Shown here: positions 38,895-48,581 of the stretch, piece after piece
Layout of the letters: every line of letters begins with the position of its first letter
How positions within the stretch are numbered: position 1 is the stretch's first letter
The notes under the pieces: generated by a model
The model's input: only the letters and a program-made list of their open reading frames with translations
Told to the model about the DNA's origin: nothing
The model's database searches: none
Program-made: the position numbers and the translations under genes
DNA from: Okeania sp034190295
Lineage (GTDB): Bacteria; Cyanobacteriota; Cyanobacteriia; Cyanobacteriales; Microcoleaceae
Assembly (NCBI GenBank): GCA_034190295.1
Contig: JAXHSW010000010.1
Coordinates: 21,771 to 85,770, forward strand
Length of the DNA stretch: 64,000 nt
Direction: 5' to 3'

Positions 38895-38998
38895 CTTGTT
38901 GACATACTCCCGGCATCAAATCACAGATACGCAATGCGGGATTCTCATCATTGATGATTCTACGCTCACAGAGATGACTTAGATTGGCAATATTGCTA
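38895..38998 (-). ncRNA. Candidate omega RNA / right end of TnpB element
   Basis: Downstream of the TnpB gene on its strand, GAATCCCGCATTGCG pairs with GCCGGGAG-type sequence and ends ATGTCAA. A terminal hairpin followed by TCAA matches the right end of IS608-like elements, which is also the 3' end of the TnpB guide RNA scaffold. The boundaries are inferred. Confidence 0.5.
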
Positions 38999-39370
38999 TT
39001 ACCAAACCAGAGGTCGGACTCTCCCGTAGCTTTTGGGTTTCCCCCAGATTCCGAGTGCCCCTCGGTACTGTTGACTATTGCTCAAGCGCATTTCTAAACC
39101 TTTAGCTAAAATGTTCCTTGCTGCATTATGGTCACGGTCTGCTATATAACCACAGTGAGGACATTTGTGAGTCCTAACAGACAAAGATTTTTTAACAGTT
39201 TGACCACAATTTGAACAATTTTGGCTTGTGAAATGCGGAGGCACTGCTATGGAAGCAATTCCATGGAACTTAGCATAATATTCCAGCCATTCGGTGAACT
39301 GATACCAACTTGCATCAGATATTGATTTGGCATGCGTGATGATTTTTAACTAGGTTAGCAATCTTTAAAT

Positions 39371-39405
39371 CTGCCTTCGGCGCGCCGCTCCGCGTCTACG
39401 TAGAC
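39371..39405 (-). repeat. Small dispersed repeat disrupting the RuvC-II region of TnpB
   Basis: A GC-rich segment with complementary GTCTACGTAGAC and GCGGCGCGCCG parts lies between codons for the RuvC-II strand (LVVY) and the following helix (DLKIANL). It shifts the frame and brings a stop. Confidence 0.7.
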
Positions 39406-39905
39406 TACCAAATCGTATTTATTGGATTAACGCCCGTGCAGTCTTTACTGCATGATCTTTACGTTGTCTGCTGATTTTAAGATTTGCCCGCGCTAATTGA
39501 ATTCTTGCTTTGTGGTAGTTATTTGACTGAGGTTTCTTGCCTTTTTCATGGCGACGCGATACTCGACCTTGTAGCTTTTTTAGTCGTTTTTCCGACTTCC
39601 TCAAATACTTAGGATTATCTACCGCTTTACCATTACTATCAGTATAAAAAGCATTTAAACCTAAGTCTATTCCTACTACATTGCCTTCAAAATTATGAGT
39701 TTCTTTTCTCTCAGCATTTACTAAGAATTGACAATAATAACCATCTGCACGTTTAACAACTCTGACTCTACTTATTTGTTGTTCTGAATACCAGACTAAA
39801 TCGCGACTTGTCCATAGTTCAAATACACCTGCTTTAAAACCATCTTTAAATTCAATTTTCTTTCTGTCTGGGGATAGCTTATAGCCAGTTGTTTTATACT
39901 CTACT

Positions 39906-39929
39906 GTTTGCGCAGCATTCCGGAGGAAA
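39906..39929 (-). repeat. 24-bp small dispersed repeat inserted in frame in TnpB
   Basis: GGAATGCTGCGCAAAC core, 24 bp exactly, read as FLRNAAQ(T) between KKFTR and VEYKTT. The same family is read in another frame at 45426 and disrupts a gene at 2377. Confidence 0.85.
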
Positions 39930-40443
39930 CGGGTGAACTTCTTGAATTTTGGGTAGCCCTTTTTACCTGGTAATTTCAGTCTACAATTTTTGTAGAATCG
40001 TTGTATTGATTGCCATGTCCTGTCGGCTGATGCTTGTCTTGCTTGAGAGTTTAACTTTTTCACCCAAGGAAAATTACTATCCTTTGCTATTACAGAACAA
40101 AGCTTTTGTAAGTCGTTGCGTTTGACGTTTTTATTATCCATCCAATAGCGCAAACAACTGTTCCTGATGAATTGACCTGTGAGAATCATTTCATCTAAAA
40201 TTTTGTACTGATTTTGACTGCCTTTTAATTTGGCCTCAATTAAAGGGCAAAGCTATTGTTAATTCCTTGACTACATTGATTATTATAACTAAATTTACCT
40301 AAAATGTATACGGGATTTACTATTAATATTTGTGTATAATTATGACATCGTTTGCGGAGCATGACCTAGGAAATCATAATTATACACGCATCATTCATCC
40401 AGACACTAAATCTCACGATTATAGTGCTGGCCTTCTGATGGGT

Positions 40444-40968
40444 TTAGGTAAATCCAACATCAGTTCCCTTACCAGCGTGGACTAAAGCTAACTTTTCATA
40501 ACGTTGAGCGTGTTCAATCAAATTAGCAGCCTCTGACTCTGAAATATCCCTAACTTTTCTCGCAGGTACTCCTACCACCAAAGACAAAGGCGGTATATCC
40601 TTCGTGACAATAGACCCAGCTCCCACAATACTACCTGACCCTACCCGCACGCCATCCAAAATTACAGCTCCAATACCAATCAAACAACCTTTTTCTATAT
40701 GAGCCGAGTGAATCACAGCTCGATGTCCAATTGTTACATGATCTTCCAAAACTGTTACCAAACCAGGGTCTCCATGAAGCACTGCTCCATCCTGGACATT
40801 ACTATGGTCTCCAATCATAATCCCTTCTACATCACCCCGGACAACAGCTCCATACCAAATACTAGCTCCCACTCCTACTTCAACAATACCCATAACTACA
40901 GCGTTATCTGCCACAAAAGCAGCTTGAGATAAATCTGGAGGAGGCCAAAAAGAGGGCTGATTTGACAT
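40444..40968 (-). CDS. Gamma carbonic anhydrase family hexapeptide-repeat protein
   Basis: 174 residues of left-handed beta-helix repeats. DNAVVMGIVEVGVGASIWYGAVVRGDVEGIMIG, NVQDGAVLHGD and VTIGHRAVIHSAHI carry the R, D, Q and three H positions of gamma-CA/YrdA-like proteins. Members are trimers; some hydrate CO2, others have different or unknown activity (PaaY, YrdA). It is not CcmM, as it lacks the Rubisco-like repeats. No carboxysome genes are nearby. Confidence 0.88.
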   Translation of the reverse strand: MSNQPSFWPPPDLSQAAFVADNAVVMGIVEVGVGASIWYGAVVRGDVEGIMIGDHSNVQDGAVLHGDPGLVTVLEDHVTIGHRAVIHSAHIEKGCLIGIGAVILDGVRVGSGSIVGAGSIVTKDIPPLSLVVGVPARKVRDISESEAANLIEHAQRYEKLALVHAGKGTDVGFT

Positions 40969-41639
40969 GATCTTCGTTCATATTAGTGATGTTTGCTAAA
41001 TCAGAATTTTATAGCAGGCAACAGGCAACAGCGGGACAAACATTGCCTAATCTTAAGATTCATCGTTAGTCTATGTCAAATACAAACTCGTTCCTTGCTA
41101 TAGGCTAAAAAATGTTTAACTCCTGGCTCCTAACTTTTGGTTGAAACATTACAAACTGCTTCATAAAACTGATACAAAGCGTTACATAACGTAACAAATT
41201 GATGTTTACTTCCTGCTTCTACTGAGGCCGTCAGCGGTTACTCATCCACAGGCATTGACGGGTCTTGCCCAACCGCATCCCTAAAGTCTATACTTACATT
41301 TAAGTCTTTGTCAATTAACATCAGAAAAAAGTCCTCAAACCCTTACTGCCTCGTTCTTAGTAGGGAGCTGGATTTCAGGAGAGGTCTATGTCTATAATAG
41401 ATAGACTGCCAGAAATGTTTAAGTCGCGATTAGTGCAGAAGATACAAATTTCACCCTCGTTACTACTTGCCTGTGAGAACTAGCATTTTATCGCTAAATT
41501 GCGCAAATTGTTAACTAAGTCGAAACTCTCTACCCCATAATTATAGGTTAAGAGTTTTATGTACTACTTTAATAACTATCCAGCTATTTGGCTCAGATTC
41601 TTTTATCTATAATAAAGTCACTACAGCTCTCTAGAAACT
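40969..41639. other. Gene-free stretch with a possible TnpB 3' remnant
   Basis: Only a short minus-strand remnant (41238-41321) and AT-rich DNA. The GTTACATAACGTAAC palindrome near 41181-41195 may be an operator or chance. No intact gene seen. Confidence 0.5.
41238..41321 (-). pseudogene. Possible TnpB C-terminal remnant
   Basis: 27 codons from ATG 41321: NVSIDFRDAVGQDPSMPVDE then stop. The tail resembles the 3' end of some cyanobacterial IS891-type TnpB genes, remembered rather than searched. No upstream part remains. Confidence 0.25.
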
Positions 41640-42164
41640 ATGACCCAATTCTCTATCAATCCTGCCCTCCAATACCCAATGTTTGGCCCTGAAATTCAGT
41701 GTCCCCACTGTCGTCAGACCATACCAGCTCTTACCTTGACAGATACTTATTTATGTCCTCGTCATGGAGCTTTTGAGGTTGACCCAAATACTGGTGAATT
41801 GTGTCATCTTCAGTCTGGCCGTCACTGGCGTCTATGGAACAATGAGTGGTATAGACAACATACTCATCCCGACGGTATTAGGTTTGAAATCCATGAAGCT
41901 CTGGATCGACTTTATACTCAAGGATATAGAGCCACTCGTGTGATTATTGCTCAAAGATATCAGGAGTTGGTTAGTACCTATTTGGAACGTAATACCCCCT
42001 GGCGTTCTAATTCTGACTCTTCCTGTAAGCCCAAACTTTATGGTTTACCTGTAGAATTTAGTCCCGACCCCAAGGATGAGCCTTGTTGGGAAGTTATTAA
42101 TTTTCAGTTGGACAAAGAAGCAGGAGTACCCGTTCGGTATCCCTATTTTCGATTGTTTGAATAG
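41640..42164 (+). CDS. TIGR02652 family protein
   Basis: 174 residues. YPMFGPEIQCPHCRQTIPALTLTDTYLCPRHGAFE contains a CxxC...CxxH zinc-ribbon pattern and begins this cyanobacteria-specific conserved family. GRHWRLWNNEWYRQHTHPDGIRFEIHEALDRLYTQGYRATRV is its best-conserved block. The family has no established function. The start ATG is at 41640, after AT-rich DNA. Confidence 0.88.
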   Translation: MTQFSINPALQYPMFGPEIQCPHCRQTIPALTLTDTYLCPRHGAFEVDPNTGELCHLQSGRHWRLWNNEWYRQHTHPDGIRFEIHEALDRLYTQGYRATRVIIAQRYQELVSTYLERNTPWRSNSDSSCKPKLYGLPVEFSPDPKDEPCWEVINFQLDKEAGVPVRYPYFRLFE

Positions 42165-42466
42165 GCTATTCAGCAGAGTTATTGCTGAAGTCAGAGAATA
42201 AGGAATAGGGAATAGGGAATAGGAAGATGAAATTGTTTATTTCATATCTTGAATTGAAATTGATTTAATTAAAACTTTTGCAAGATGTCTAGCATTTATA
42301 AATGATTTATAAATATTGATTTATTGAATATGGTTGATAGCTGAAAAGTCTTTCCCTTTTCTCTTTAAAAATTATCTTTATTTATTGCCAAAATAAATCG
42401 GTCTTACCTTAGTTATATTTAGTGTAAAATTAATACTTAAAATCAGGTTGAAAATATTAAATTAGA
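42165..42466. other. Gene-free stretch
   Basis: GGGAATA heptamers near 42200-42222 and AT-rich DNA with GTGTAAAATTAAT upstream of the next start. No gene seen. Confidence 0.5.
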
Positions 42467-42904
42467 ATGCACCATGCCTCGATTCGGACAGCCAATATTC
42501 ACCGAGCGATCGCTTTCTATGAAAAACTAGGTTTTACGGTCTGCGAACGCTTTAGTACAGGCTATACTTTAGCTTGTTGGATGGAGGGATTAAATGGTAG
42601 AATTGAACTGATTGAAATTCCTCAGCCAAAACCTGCACCTGATGCTTTTGGGGATGAGAATTATGTTGGATATTATCATTTATCATTTGATTTGACTCAA
42701 AATACTAAAGATTTACCTAGTTGGCTAAATGATTTAAAACAGCAATTTGATACTGCTTATGCTGCACAACCAGAAATGTTTCAATCGTTGAAAATTCTTT
42801 TAGAACCTACTCAACAAATGATTGGAAATAATGTTTATGAAGTTGCTTTTATTGCGGACTGTGATGGTTTGCCTCTAGAATTTATTAGGAAATTAAATTC
42901 TTAG
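42467..42904 (+). CDS. VOC/glyoxalase-fold protein
   Basis: 145 residues. MHHASIRTANIHRAIAFYEKLGFTVCERF is the first beta-alpha-beta-beta-beta motif (metal-ligand H near position 3) and YEVAFIADCDGLPLEFIRKL the last strand with a metal-ligand E. YYHLSFDL gives another candidate ligand. VOC enzymes include glyoxalase I and ring-cleaving dioxygenases; the substrate cannot be told here. Confidence 0.85.
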   Translation: MHHASIRTANIHRAIAFYEKLGFTVCERFSTGYTLACWMEGLNGRIELIEIPQPKPAPDAFGDENYVGYYHLSFDLTQNTKDLPSWLNDLKQQFDTAYAAQPEMFQSLKILLEPTQQMIGNNVYEVAFIADCDGLPLEFIRKLNS

Positions 42905-43342
42905 AATACATTACACAATACTCGTAAGCATTCAGCTATTAGCGGTCAGCTTTTAGCTGTTTCATAGATAATGTATATACACTGCTAAGGTCAAGGTCAG
43001 TTTTTTTCTAAAACTTTATAATTATCCTTAAAATTTTTGATACTAATTCCTGTTCTCAAGGCAATGAATTAATAGCTGATAGCTGATAGCTGACGGCTGA
43101 ATGCGGGCGCATTCCGGAGGAAATGCTTACCAATACTCTGAAGGTTTTGAAAAGTTTCAGCATTCTATAGCACAATTTTTTAGGCTGATAGCTGATAGCT
43201 AATAACTGATAGCTAGTTAAAAATGCAGCATTCAATTATTGTGGTATGTGACAGCCTTGCTTCTAGAAAAAAAATACAACAAAGCAAACCGTCACATATT
43301 CTACTTTATTTTATTTGGTAACTTTAAACTTTAAAGGAAATT
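42905..43342. other. Gene-free stretch with AGCTGAT repeats
   Basis: AGCTATT/AGCTGAT heptamers at 42930-42955 and 43070-43095, a small dispersed repeat at 43107-43126, and a long-range inverted pair TATGTGAC / GTCACATA at about 43244 and 43292 that may form a terminator-like stem. No gene seen. Confidence 0.5.
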
Positions 43343-43657
43343 ATGAAACAAACATTCCGTAAATTACATAAAATAGTCGCGCCAATAGTTTTTCTACCAT
43401 TATTTGTCACTGTTATTACAGGAGTAGCTTACCGACTTGGTAGAAATTGGTTTGGTTTATCCAGAGACCAGGCACATATTTTAATGGTAATTCACGAAGC
43501 TGAATATCTTGGAGAAGACATTAAACCTTTTTATGTACTCTTAAATGGTATCGGATTAATCTGGATGTTAGTAACAGGTATTATTATGAGTGGTTTATTT
43601 AATCAAAAGAAAACCAAGCAAAATACGGAATCAAAAACAACTACAGTGGAATCATAG
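43343..43657 (+). CDS. Small membrane protein resembling PepSY-associated TM proteins
   Basis: 104 residues. FRKLHKIVAPIVFLPLFVTVITGVAYRLG opens with the R-K-LHK then hydrophobic pattern of PepSY-associated TM helices; a second helix lies at FYVLLNGIGLIWMLVTGIIMSGLF. The acidic HEAEYLGEDIKP segment lies between them. A charged tail (KKTKQNTESKTT) ends it. An AAAGGAAATT ribosome-binding site precedes the ATG. Function unknown. Confidence 0.7.
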   Translation: MKQTFRKLHKIVAPIVFLPLFVTVITGVAYRLGRNWFGLSRDQAHILMVIHEAEYLGEDIKPFYVLLNGIGLIWMLVTGIIMSGLFNQKKTKQNTESKTTTVES

Positions 43658-43701
43658 AATTACAGCAGTTTTCGAGTTTATAAGGCACAAAGTTTTATGC
43701 T

Positions 43702-43815
43702 CAGGACTTACGCAAATTAACTTTTAAATCACCATTTGTAGGGGCGAATGGTATTGGCTAGCGCCAAGCTCCGAAGGGCGCCCTAGCTATATGTAGAGTC
43801 TCTGCGTAAGTCCTG
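43702..43815. mobile_element. Family-F element
   Basis: Ends CAGGACTTACGCA and TGCGTAAGTCCTG, perfect flank duplication ATGCT at 43697-43701 and 43816-43820. Its interior is nearly the complement of the copy at 36138. GGGAATA heptamers follow to about 43860; the rest up to 44101 holds no gene. Confidence 0.93.
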
Positions 43816-44101
43816 ATGCTTTTAGGGAACAGGGAATAGGGAATAGGGAATAGGGAACAACAAACAAATGAATAAAAATTATAGATTAGTCTTAAACTGT
43901 ACCTCACGATCCTGAAATTTGCAGTATTAAAAAATCCGAGTAGATATCATCAAAAAAAAAGCTAATAAATCAATAATTTCATAATATTTTAGTCAAAAAA
44001 ATTCTCAATCTATAAATTCCGGGGAAAAATTTGACATTTGACTTTAGTTCTACCTAGACTTTAAGATGTCATAGATAATATTTAACAACTTGTCAGAAAA
44101 A

Positions 44102-44947
44102 ATGAACATTTTTAGTAATATACTCGCAACTCCAGCAAAACCTAAACCGCGTCCTACTGTTAAGAAAAAACAACGTCGAGGAATAGAAATCAAATCTCAA
44201 CGAGAAATAGAAGTTATGCGACAATCCTGTAAAATAGTCGCAACGGTACTCAAAGAAATCTCTCAGATTGTTAAACCAGGAATGACAACTGCCGATCTAG
44301 ATGCTTATGCAGAAAAACGCATTCGAGAAATGGGGGCAACACCAAGTTTTAAAGGTTATCATGGCTTTCCTGGTTCTATTTGTGCTTGCATAAATAACGA
44401 AGTTGTTCATGGCATTCCCAATAAGAAAAAAGTTATTCGAGTTGGTGATGTTTTAAAAGTAGATACAGGAGCTTACTATCAAGAATTTCATGGAGACTCT
44501 TGTATTACTATTGGCGTAGTTGAAGTGACTCCAGAAGCAGCCAAATTAATTCGTGTAGCAGAAGAAGCAATGTATAAAGGTATCGAACAAGTCAAAGCTG
44601 GTGCTTATCTACTCGATCTTGCAGGAGCTATTCAAGATCATGTAGAAGCAAATGGTTTTCGTATAGTCGAAGAATTTACAGGTCACGGTGTGGGGAGAAA
44701 TTTACACGAAGAACCTTCAGTTTTCAACTCTAGAACTAAAAGTTTGCCAAATGTGAAACTAAGAGCAGGTATGACTTTAGCTATTGAACCAATTCTGAAT
44801 GCTGGTTCTAGATTTACACGAATTTTATCAGATAAATGGACTGCTGTTACTGTTGATAATTCTCTTTCAGCTCAGTTTGAGCATACAGTATTGGTAACAA
44901 ATACTGGTTATGAAATTTTGACCGATCGCTCTCAAATTAGATGTTAA
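44102..44947 (+). CDS. map: Type I methionine aminopeptidase
   Basis: 281 residues from ATG 44102; an in-frame TTG at 44090 is possible but less likely. The N-terminal extension (FSNILATPAKPKPRPTVKKKQRRG) has PxP motifs as in the longer MetAP-1 forms. Ligand residues are visible: D in LKVDTGAYY, D in FHGDSC, H in TGHGVGRNLHEEP, E in LAIEPIL and E in QFEHTVLV. It removes the initiator methionine from nascent proteins. Confidence 0.95.
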   Translation: MNIFSNILATPAKPKPRPTVKKKQRRGIEIKSQREIEVMRQSCKIVATVLKEISQIVKPGMTTADLDAYAEKRIREMGATPSFKGYHGFPGSICACINNEVVHGIPNKKKVIRVGDVLKVDTGAYYQEFHGDSCITIGVVEVTPEAAKLIRVAEEAMYKGIEQVKAGAYLLDLAGAIQDHVEANGFRIVEEFTGHGVGRNLHEEPSVFNSRTKSLPNVKLRAGMTLAIEPILNAGSRFTRILSDKWTAVTVDNSLSAQFEHTVLVTNTGYEILTDRSQIRC

Positions 44948-45161
44948 GTATTATGGGTAAGTTTAGGTAAGTTTAGTAGAACGGTTAGGTATGAATGCCC
45001 TACAAATAAATAAACTGCGTAGCGCACCAATTTCGATTTTATCTCAACGTTGGTTGAAGACCCGCGCTCTCCCGCAGGGGAGCGTCGGGATGAAAACCAA
45101 TCAATGTTGCGATTTGACATACAATATGCTAAAATTTAAGCCTTAAACAAGTAAGCAGCAG

Positions 45162-46387
45162 ATGGTCGAAAAAGCGTACAAATTTAGGTTCTACCCAACT
45201 AAGCAGCAAGAAAACTTGTTGCGGAGAACAATAGGATGTGTACGACTAATCTACAACAAGGCCTTGGCAGCCAAGACTCAAGCTTGGTACGAGAAACAAG
45301 AGCGAGTAGGGTACAAGCAAACTTCGGCCATGCTGACAAGCTGGAAAAAACAGGAAGATTTAGATTTCCTTGCAGAAGTCAGCAGTGTTCCATTACAGCA
45401 AGGTTTAAGACATCTACAAACTGCTTTTCCTGCGGAATGCTGCGCAAACACTAATTTTTTCAGTGGACGAGCTAAATATCCTAACTTTAAAAAAAAACGG
45501 AATGGTGGTAGTGCTGAGTTTACAAAATCAGCATTCAAGTGGAAAGATGGTCAAGTATATCTAGCTAAATGCTCAGAGCCATTACCGATCAGATGGAGTA
45601 GGCAATTACCCCAAAACTGTGTACCAAGTACAATTACCGTGAAACTTGACCCCAGTAGCAGATGGTCAGTGTCTCTGAGAATCAATGACACTAGAAGTTT
45701 AAAGCTCGAGCCAGTGACCAAACAAGTAGGTATTGATTTAGGAATTACCAGCTTACTGACTACCAGTGATGGAGAAAAAGTTACTAACCCTAAAAAGATC
45801 AACAAATTACAAAAAAACTGAGGTTAGCTCAGAAGTCTTTATCCAGGAAAACCAAGGGTTCTAATAACTATCAAAAGGCTAGGCTGAAATTAGCCAAGGT
45901 ACACGCAAAAATTAAAGATTCAAGGCTTGATTACACCCATAAGCTAACTACTCAACTAATCAAAAAATACCAAACGATAGTGGTTGAGGATTTAGCAGTA
46001 AAGAATATGGTAAAAAACCATAAATTAGCTAGGGCAATAAGTGATGCTAACTGGGGAGAATTAGTCAGACAATTAGAGTACAAAGCTGAATGGTATGGAC
46101 GGGAATTGATCAAAATTGACAGATATTTTCCCAGTTCTAAGGGTTGCTCTAATTGTGGACATATAGTAGAAAAATTACCTCTAAATATCAGAGAGTGGGA
46201 TTGTCCAGAGTGTGGTAGCCACCATGACCGGGACATTAATGCAAGTATCAATATTTTGGCTGCGGGACTCGCAGTGTCAGTCTGTGGAGCGACTGTAAGA
46301 CCCGAGGGGAGTAAATCTCGGAAGGCGGGTGCTAAGAAACAGAAAGCCCCTAACAGTGATGTTAAGGAATCCCGCGCTGTCTCGTAG
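45162..46387 (+). pseudogene. tnpB: TnpB, one frameshift and a 21-24-nt in-frame repeat
   Basis: Reading 45162-45821 gives VEKAYKFRFYPTKQQENLL to VGIDLGITSLLTTSDG (RuvC-I D) and stops after KINKLQKN at an A7 run near 45812. Restoring one A continues as KLRLAQKSLSRKTKGSNNY and into the C-terminal frame, with VVEDLAVKNM (RuvC-II E), GCSNCGHIVEK, WDCPECGSHHDRDINAS (zinc finger, RuvC-III D). A small repeat at 45426-45449 adds PAECCAN in frame between QTAF and TNFFSGRA. All catalytic residues survive, so a single slippage or repair would restore the protein. The right end follows at 46388-46412. Confidence 0.88.
45426..45449 (+). repeat. 24-bp small dispersed repeat in TnpB
   Basis: GGAATGCTGCGCAAAC core, translated as PAECCAN, a different frame from the FLRNAAQ reading at 39906. 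It keeps the host frame. Confidence 0.85.
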
Positions 46388-46412
46388 AGCAGCGTCGGGA
46401 GGATGTCAATGT
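46340..46412 (+). ncRNA. Candidate omega RNA / right end of the 45.2-kb TnpB element
   Basis: GAATCCCGCGCTGTCTCG, loop, AGCAGCGTCGGGAG and then GATGTCAA form a stem followed by TCAA, as at the right ends of IS608-like elements. A related stem (CGCGCTCTCCCGCAGGGG...GTCGGGA) lies upstream at 45062-45090 and could be the left-end counterpart. Confidence 0.5.
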
Positions 46413-46442
46413 GTTATACTTTTACCATAAACTATATTTCAT

Positions 46443-47669
46443 GTGAAATCATTGTACAGAGCCGTAAAAGTCAGAATGTATCCAACTCAGTCGCAAGCCC
46501 AGAAACTAAGCCAAGTCATGGGGTGTTCGAGATGGTGGTGGAATTATGCTTTGAATCTGTGCAATGAAACTTACAAAGAAACAGGTTTTGGGTTGAGTCG
46601 AGTAGCACTAAACAAAGTGTTACCTAAGCTGAAGAAGTCAGAAGAGACTAAGTGGCTAAAAGAGTGTTATTCTCAAGTTTTGCAGTCAACCACTCTCAAC
46701 CTAACCAAAGCATTCAAAAACTTTTTTGAAGGTAGAGCTAAATATCCTAGATTCAAGTATTATCGAGGGAGGCAATCCTGTCAATATCCTCAAAACTGCC
46801 AAGTAGTAGATAAAGGGGTGAAAGTACCTCAAGTTGGAGTTATAAAATCTTCAATTCATAGGCTATTTGATGGACAACTGAAAACCGTAACAATTACTAA
46901 AACACCGACAGGAAAGTATTATGCTTCATTGTTATTTGACACAGAACTTGAAACCCCTGAAGTAGTTGTAACAGGTAAGGTTGTTGGTATTGACTTAGGA
47001 CTAAAAGACTTTTGTATTACCCATGATGGCGACAAAACATCTAAGTATGCTAACCCAAAACACTTCAAAAAACATCAAAAAAACTTAGCTCGAAAACAGG
47101 CTAAATTAGCTCGTAAAAAGAAAGAAAGTAAATCAAGAGAAAAAGCACGCAAGCTAGTAGCTAAAGTTCACGAACGTATAAGTAATACCCGTCAAGACTT
47201 TCTACATAAATTATCAAGAAAAATCGTCAATGATAATCAAGTAGTAATTGTTGAGAATCTGAACATCAAGGGTATGGTTTGTAATCACAACTTAGCTAAA
47301 AGTATCTCTGATGTGGGTTGGGGAATGTTTATCAATTTTCTGGACTATAAACTGCAACAAAAAGGTGGTTTTTTAGTAGAGATTAATAGATGGTTTCCTA
47401 GCTCTAAAACTTGCTCTAATTGTCTCTATCAAATATCAGAAATGCCATTAGATGTGAGAGAGTGGACTTGTCCGAGCTGTGGTACTCACCACGACCGAGA
47501 CGAAAATGCGTCCAAAAATATTAGGGCAGAAGGCATCAGGGAAATATCGGTCTTGGGAGCCAGGACTGCTGCTGAAGGAGGGGAAGTAAGACCAAAAGGT
47601 GGACGTAAGTCTGTCTTGAGGCATTCCCCTTTGAGTTCAGAAGCCCCATCCGTCTATACGGTGGAGTAG
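46443..47669 (+). CDS. tnpB: TnpB, RNA-guided nuclease family, apparently intact
   Basis: 408 residues from GTG 46443 (VKSLYRAVKVRMYPT). RuvC-I D in VVGIDLGLKDF, RuvC-II E in VVIVENLNIKGM, zinc finger KTCSNCLYQ and WTCPSCGTHH, RuvC-III D in DRDENASKNI. No frameshift is visible. TnpB is guided by the transposon-end RNA to cut DNA next to a target-adjacent motif, which helps retain the element. It has no tnpA of its own here and lies 55 bases after another TnpB pseudogene in the same direction. Its 3' codons overlap the predicted guide-RNA scaffold. Confidence 0.92.
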   Translation: MKSLYRAVKVRMYPTQSQAQKLSQVMGCSRWWWNYALNLCNETYKETGFGLSRVALNKVLPKLKKSEETKWLKECYSQVLQSTTLNLTKAFKNFFEGRAKYPRFKYYRGRQSCQYPQNCQVVDKGVKVPQVGVIKSSIHRLFDGQLKTVTITKTPTGKYYASLLFDTELETPEVVVTGKVVGIDLGLKDFCITHDGDKTSKYANPKHFKKHQKNLARKQAKLARKKKESKSREKARKLVAKVHERISNTRQDFLHKLSRKIVNDNQVVIVENLNIKGMVCNHNLAKSISDVGWGMFINFLDYKLQQKGGFLVEINRWFPSSKTCSNCLYQISEMPLDVREWTCPSCGTHHDRDENASKNIRAEGIREISVLGARTAAEGGEVRPKGGRKSVLRHSPLSSEAPSVYTVE

Positions 47670-47673
47670 TTCA
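47560..47673 (+). ncRNA. Candidate omega RNA / right end of the 46.4-kb TnpB element
   Basis: GAAGCCCCATCCGTCTATAC then GGTGGAGTAGTTCAC forms the terminal hairpin. The closing TTCAC equals the right cleavage site known for ISDra2, unlike the TCAA of the other three candidate ends. The guide would be the DNA just after 47673. Confidence 0.55.
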
Positions 47674-47761
47674 CTCAAGTATTGTTACCTATATATTAGG
47701 TAAACTCCACAAATCATAAAAATTAGCTAAATTATAAAAAGTACTTAGACTAAAATAATCT

Positions 47762-48505
47762 ATGATACCTAAAATGATTCAAGCCGAAAACGACCGCCAA
47801 GAAAATTTAAAAATATCAGGAAAAATACTATTAGTAGATGATGAACCAGGATTACGGGAAGCTGTACAAGCTTACTTAGAAGATAGTGGATTTAATGTAA
47901 ACGTTGCCAGTAATGCTAATGAAGGATGGGATATCCTACAATCATATTTACCGGACTTAGTAATTACAGATGTTATGATGCCTCAAATAGATGGCTATCA
48001 ATTTCTGCAAAAATTACGAGAAGATCCAAGATTTAAAGCTTTACCTGTAGTATTTTTGACAGCAAAAGGAATGACTACGGACCGCATTCAAGGTTATCAA
48101 GCAGGTTGTGATGCTTACCTTTCTAAACCCTTTGACCCTGAAGAGTTGGTAGCTATAGTCGAAAATTTGTTAGAACGTCGAATAGTAGCGACAAGCCAAA
48201 ATGAAGGGGAAAATACTCCAGATATTGCTGCTTTAGCAAGTCAAATTGCCGAAATTAAAGCTATGTTGATGGGTAAAAATACGATCGCTCAAACCCCATC
48301 ACCAATTAAAATAGATTTAACCCCAAGAGAACAAAGTGTATTAGATTTAGTAGCTAGAGGACTAATGAATAAAGAAATAGCTAGAGACCTAAGCACCAGT
48401 GTCCGCAATGTAGAAAAGTATGTCAGTAGATTATTTACGAAAACTGGTACAAACAGCCGCACAGAATTAGTTCGTTATGCTCTAGAACATGGATTAACTC
48501 AGTAG
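47762..48505 (+). CDS. NarL/LuxR-type response regulator
   Basis: 247 residues. The receiver domain is at about 20-140: ILLVDDEPG (acid pair), LVITDVMMPQIDGYQ (phospho-acceptor D), VVFLTAKG (T) and YLSKPFD (K). A spacer of about 50 residues leads to a LuxR-type DNA-binding domain, LTPREQSVLDLVARGLMNKEIARDLSTSVRNVEKYVSRLFTK. It resembles the cyanobacterial/plastid Ycf29 group (inference). No histidine kinase is adjacent, so it is an orphan regulator. The start may also be MIQAEN at 47777. Confidence 0.88.
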   Translation: MIPKMIQAENDRQENLKISGKILLVDDEPGLREAVQAYLEDSGFNVNVASNANEGWDILQSYLPDLVITDVMMPQIDGYQFLQKLREDPRFKALPVVFLTAKGMTTDRIQGYQAGCDAYLSKPFDPEELVAIVENLLERRIVATSQNEGENTPDIAALASQIAEIKAMLMGKNTIAQTPSPIKIDLTPREQSVLDLVARGLMNKEIARDLSTSVRNVEKYVSRLFTKTGTNSRTELVRYALEHGLTQ

Positions 48506-48581
48506 ACATCTCCAGAAAAGAGGGAATAGGGAATAGGGAATAGGGGGAAATAACTAATGATTTCTGTACGATAATTGATTT

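Larger units (their letters stand above)
38999..40250 (-). pseudogene. tnpB: TnpB (RNA-guided nuclease family) with two small-repeat insertions
   Basis: The N-terminal part (about 40250-39419) contains ILTGQFIRNSCLRYWMDNKN and VVGIDLGLNAFYTD (RuvC-I D). The C-terminal part (39244-38999) has SQNCSNCGQTVKKS, HKCPHCGYIADRDHNAARN, i.e. the four-cysteine zinc finger and RuvC-III D. Between them the linker region encoding ALIQ...DLVVYEDLKIANL is broken by a repeat at 39371-39405. A second repeat (39906-39929) adds eight codons in frame (FLRNAAQT) without breaking it. The initiator region is also altered. The product is probably inactive unless rejoined. Confidence 0.85.
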
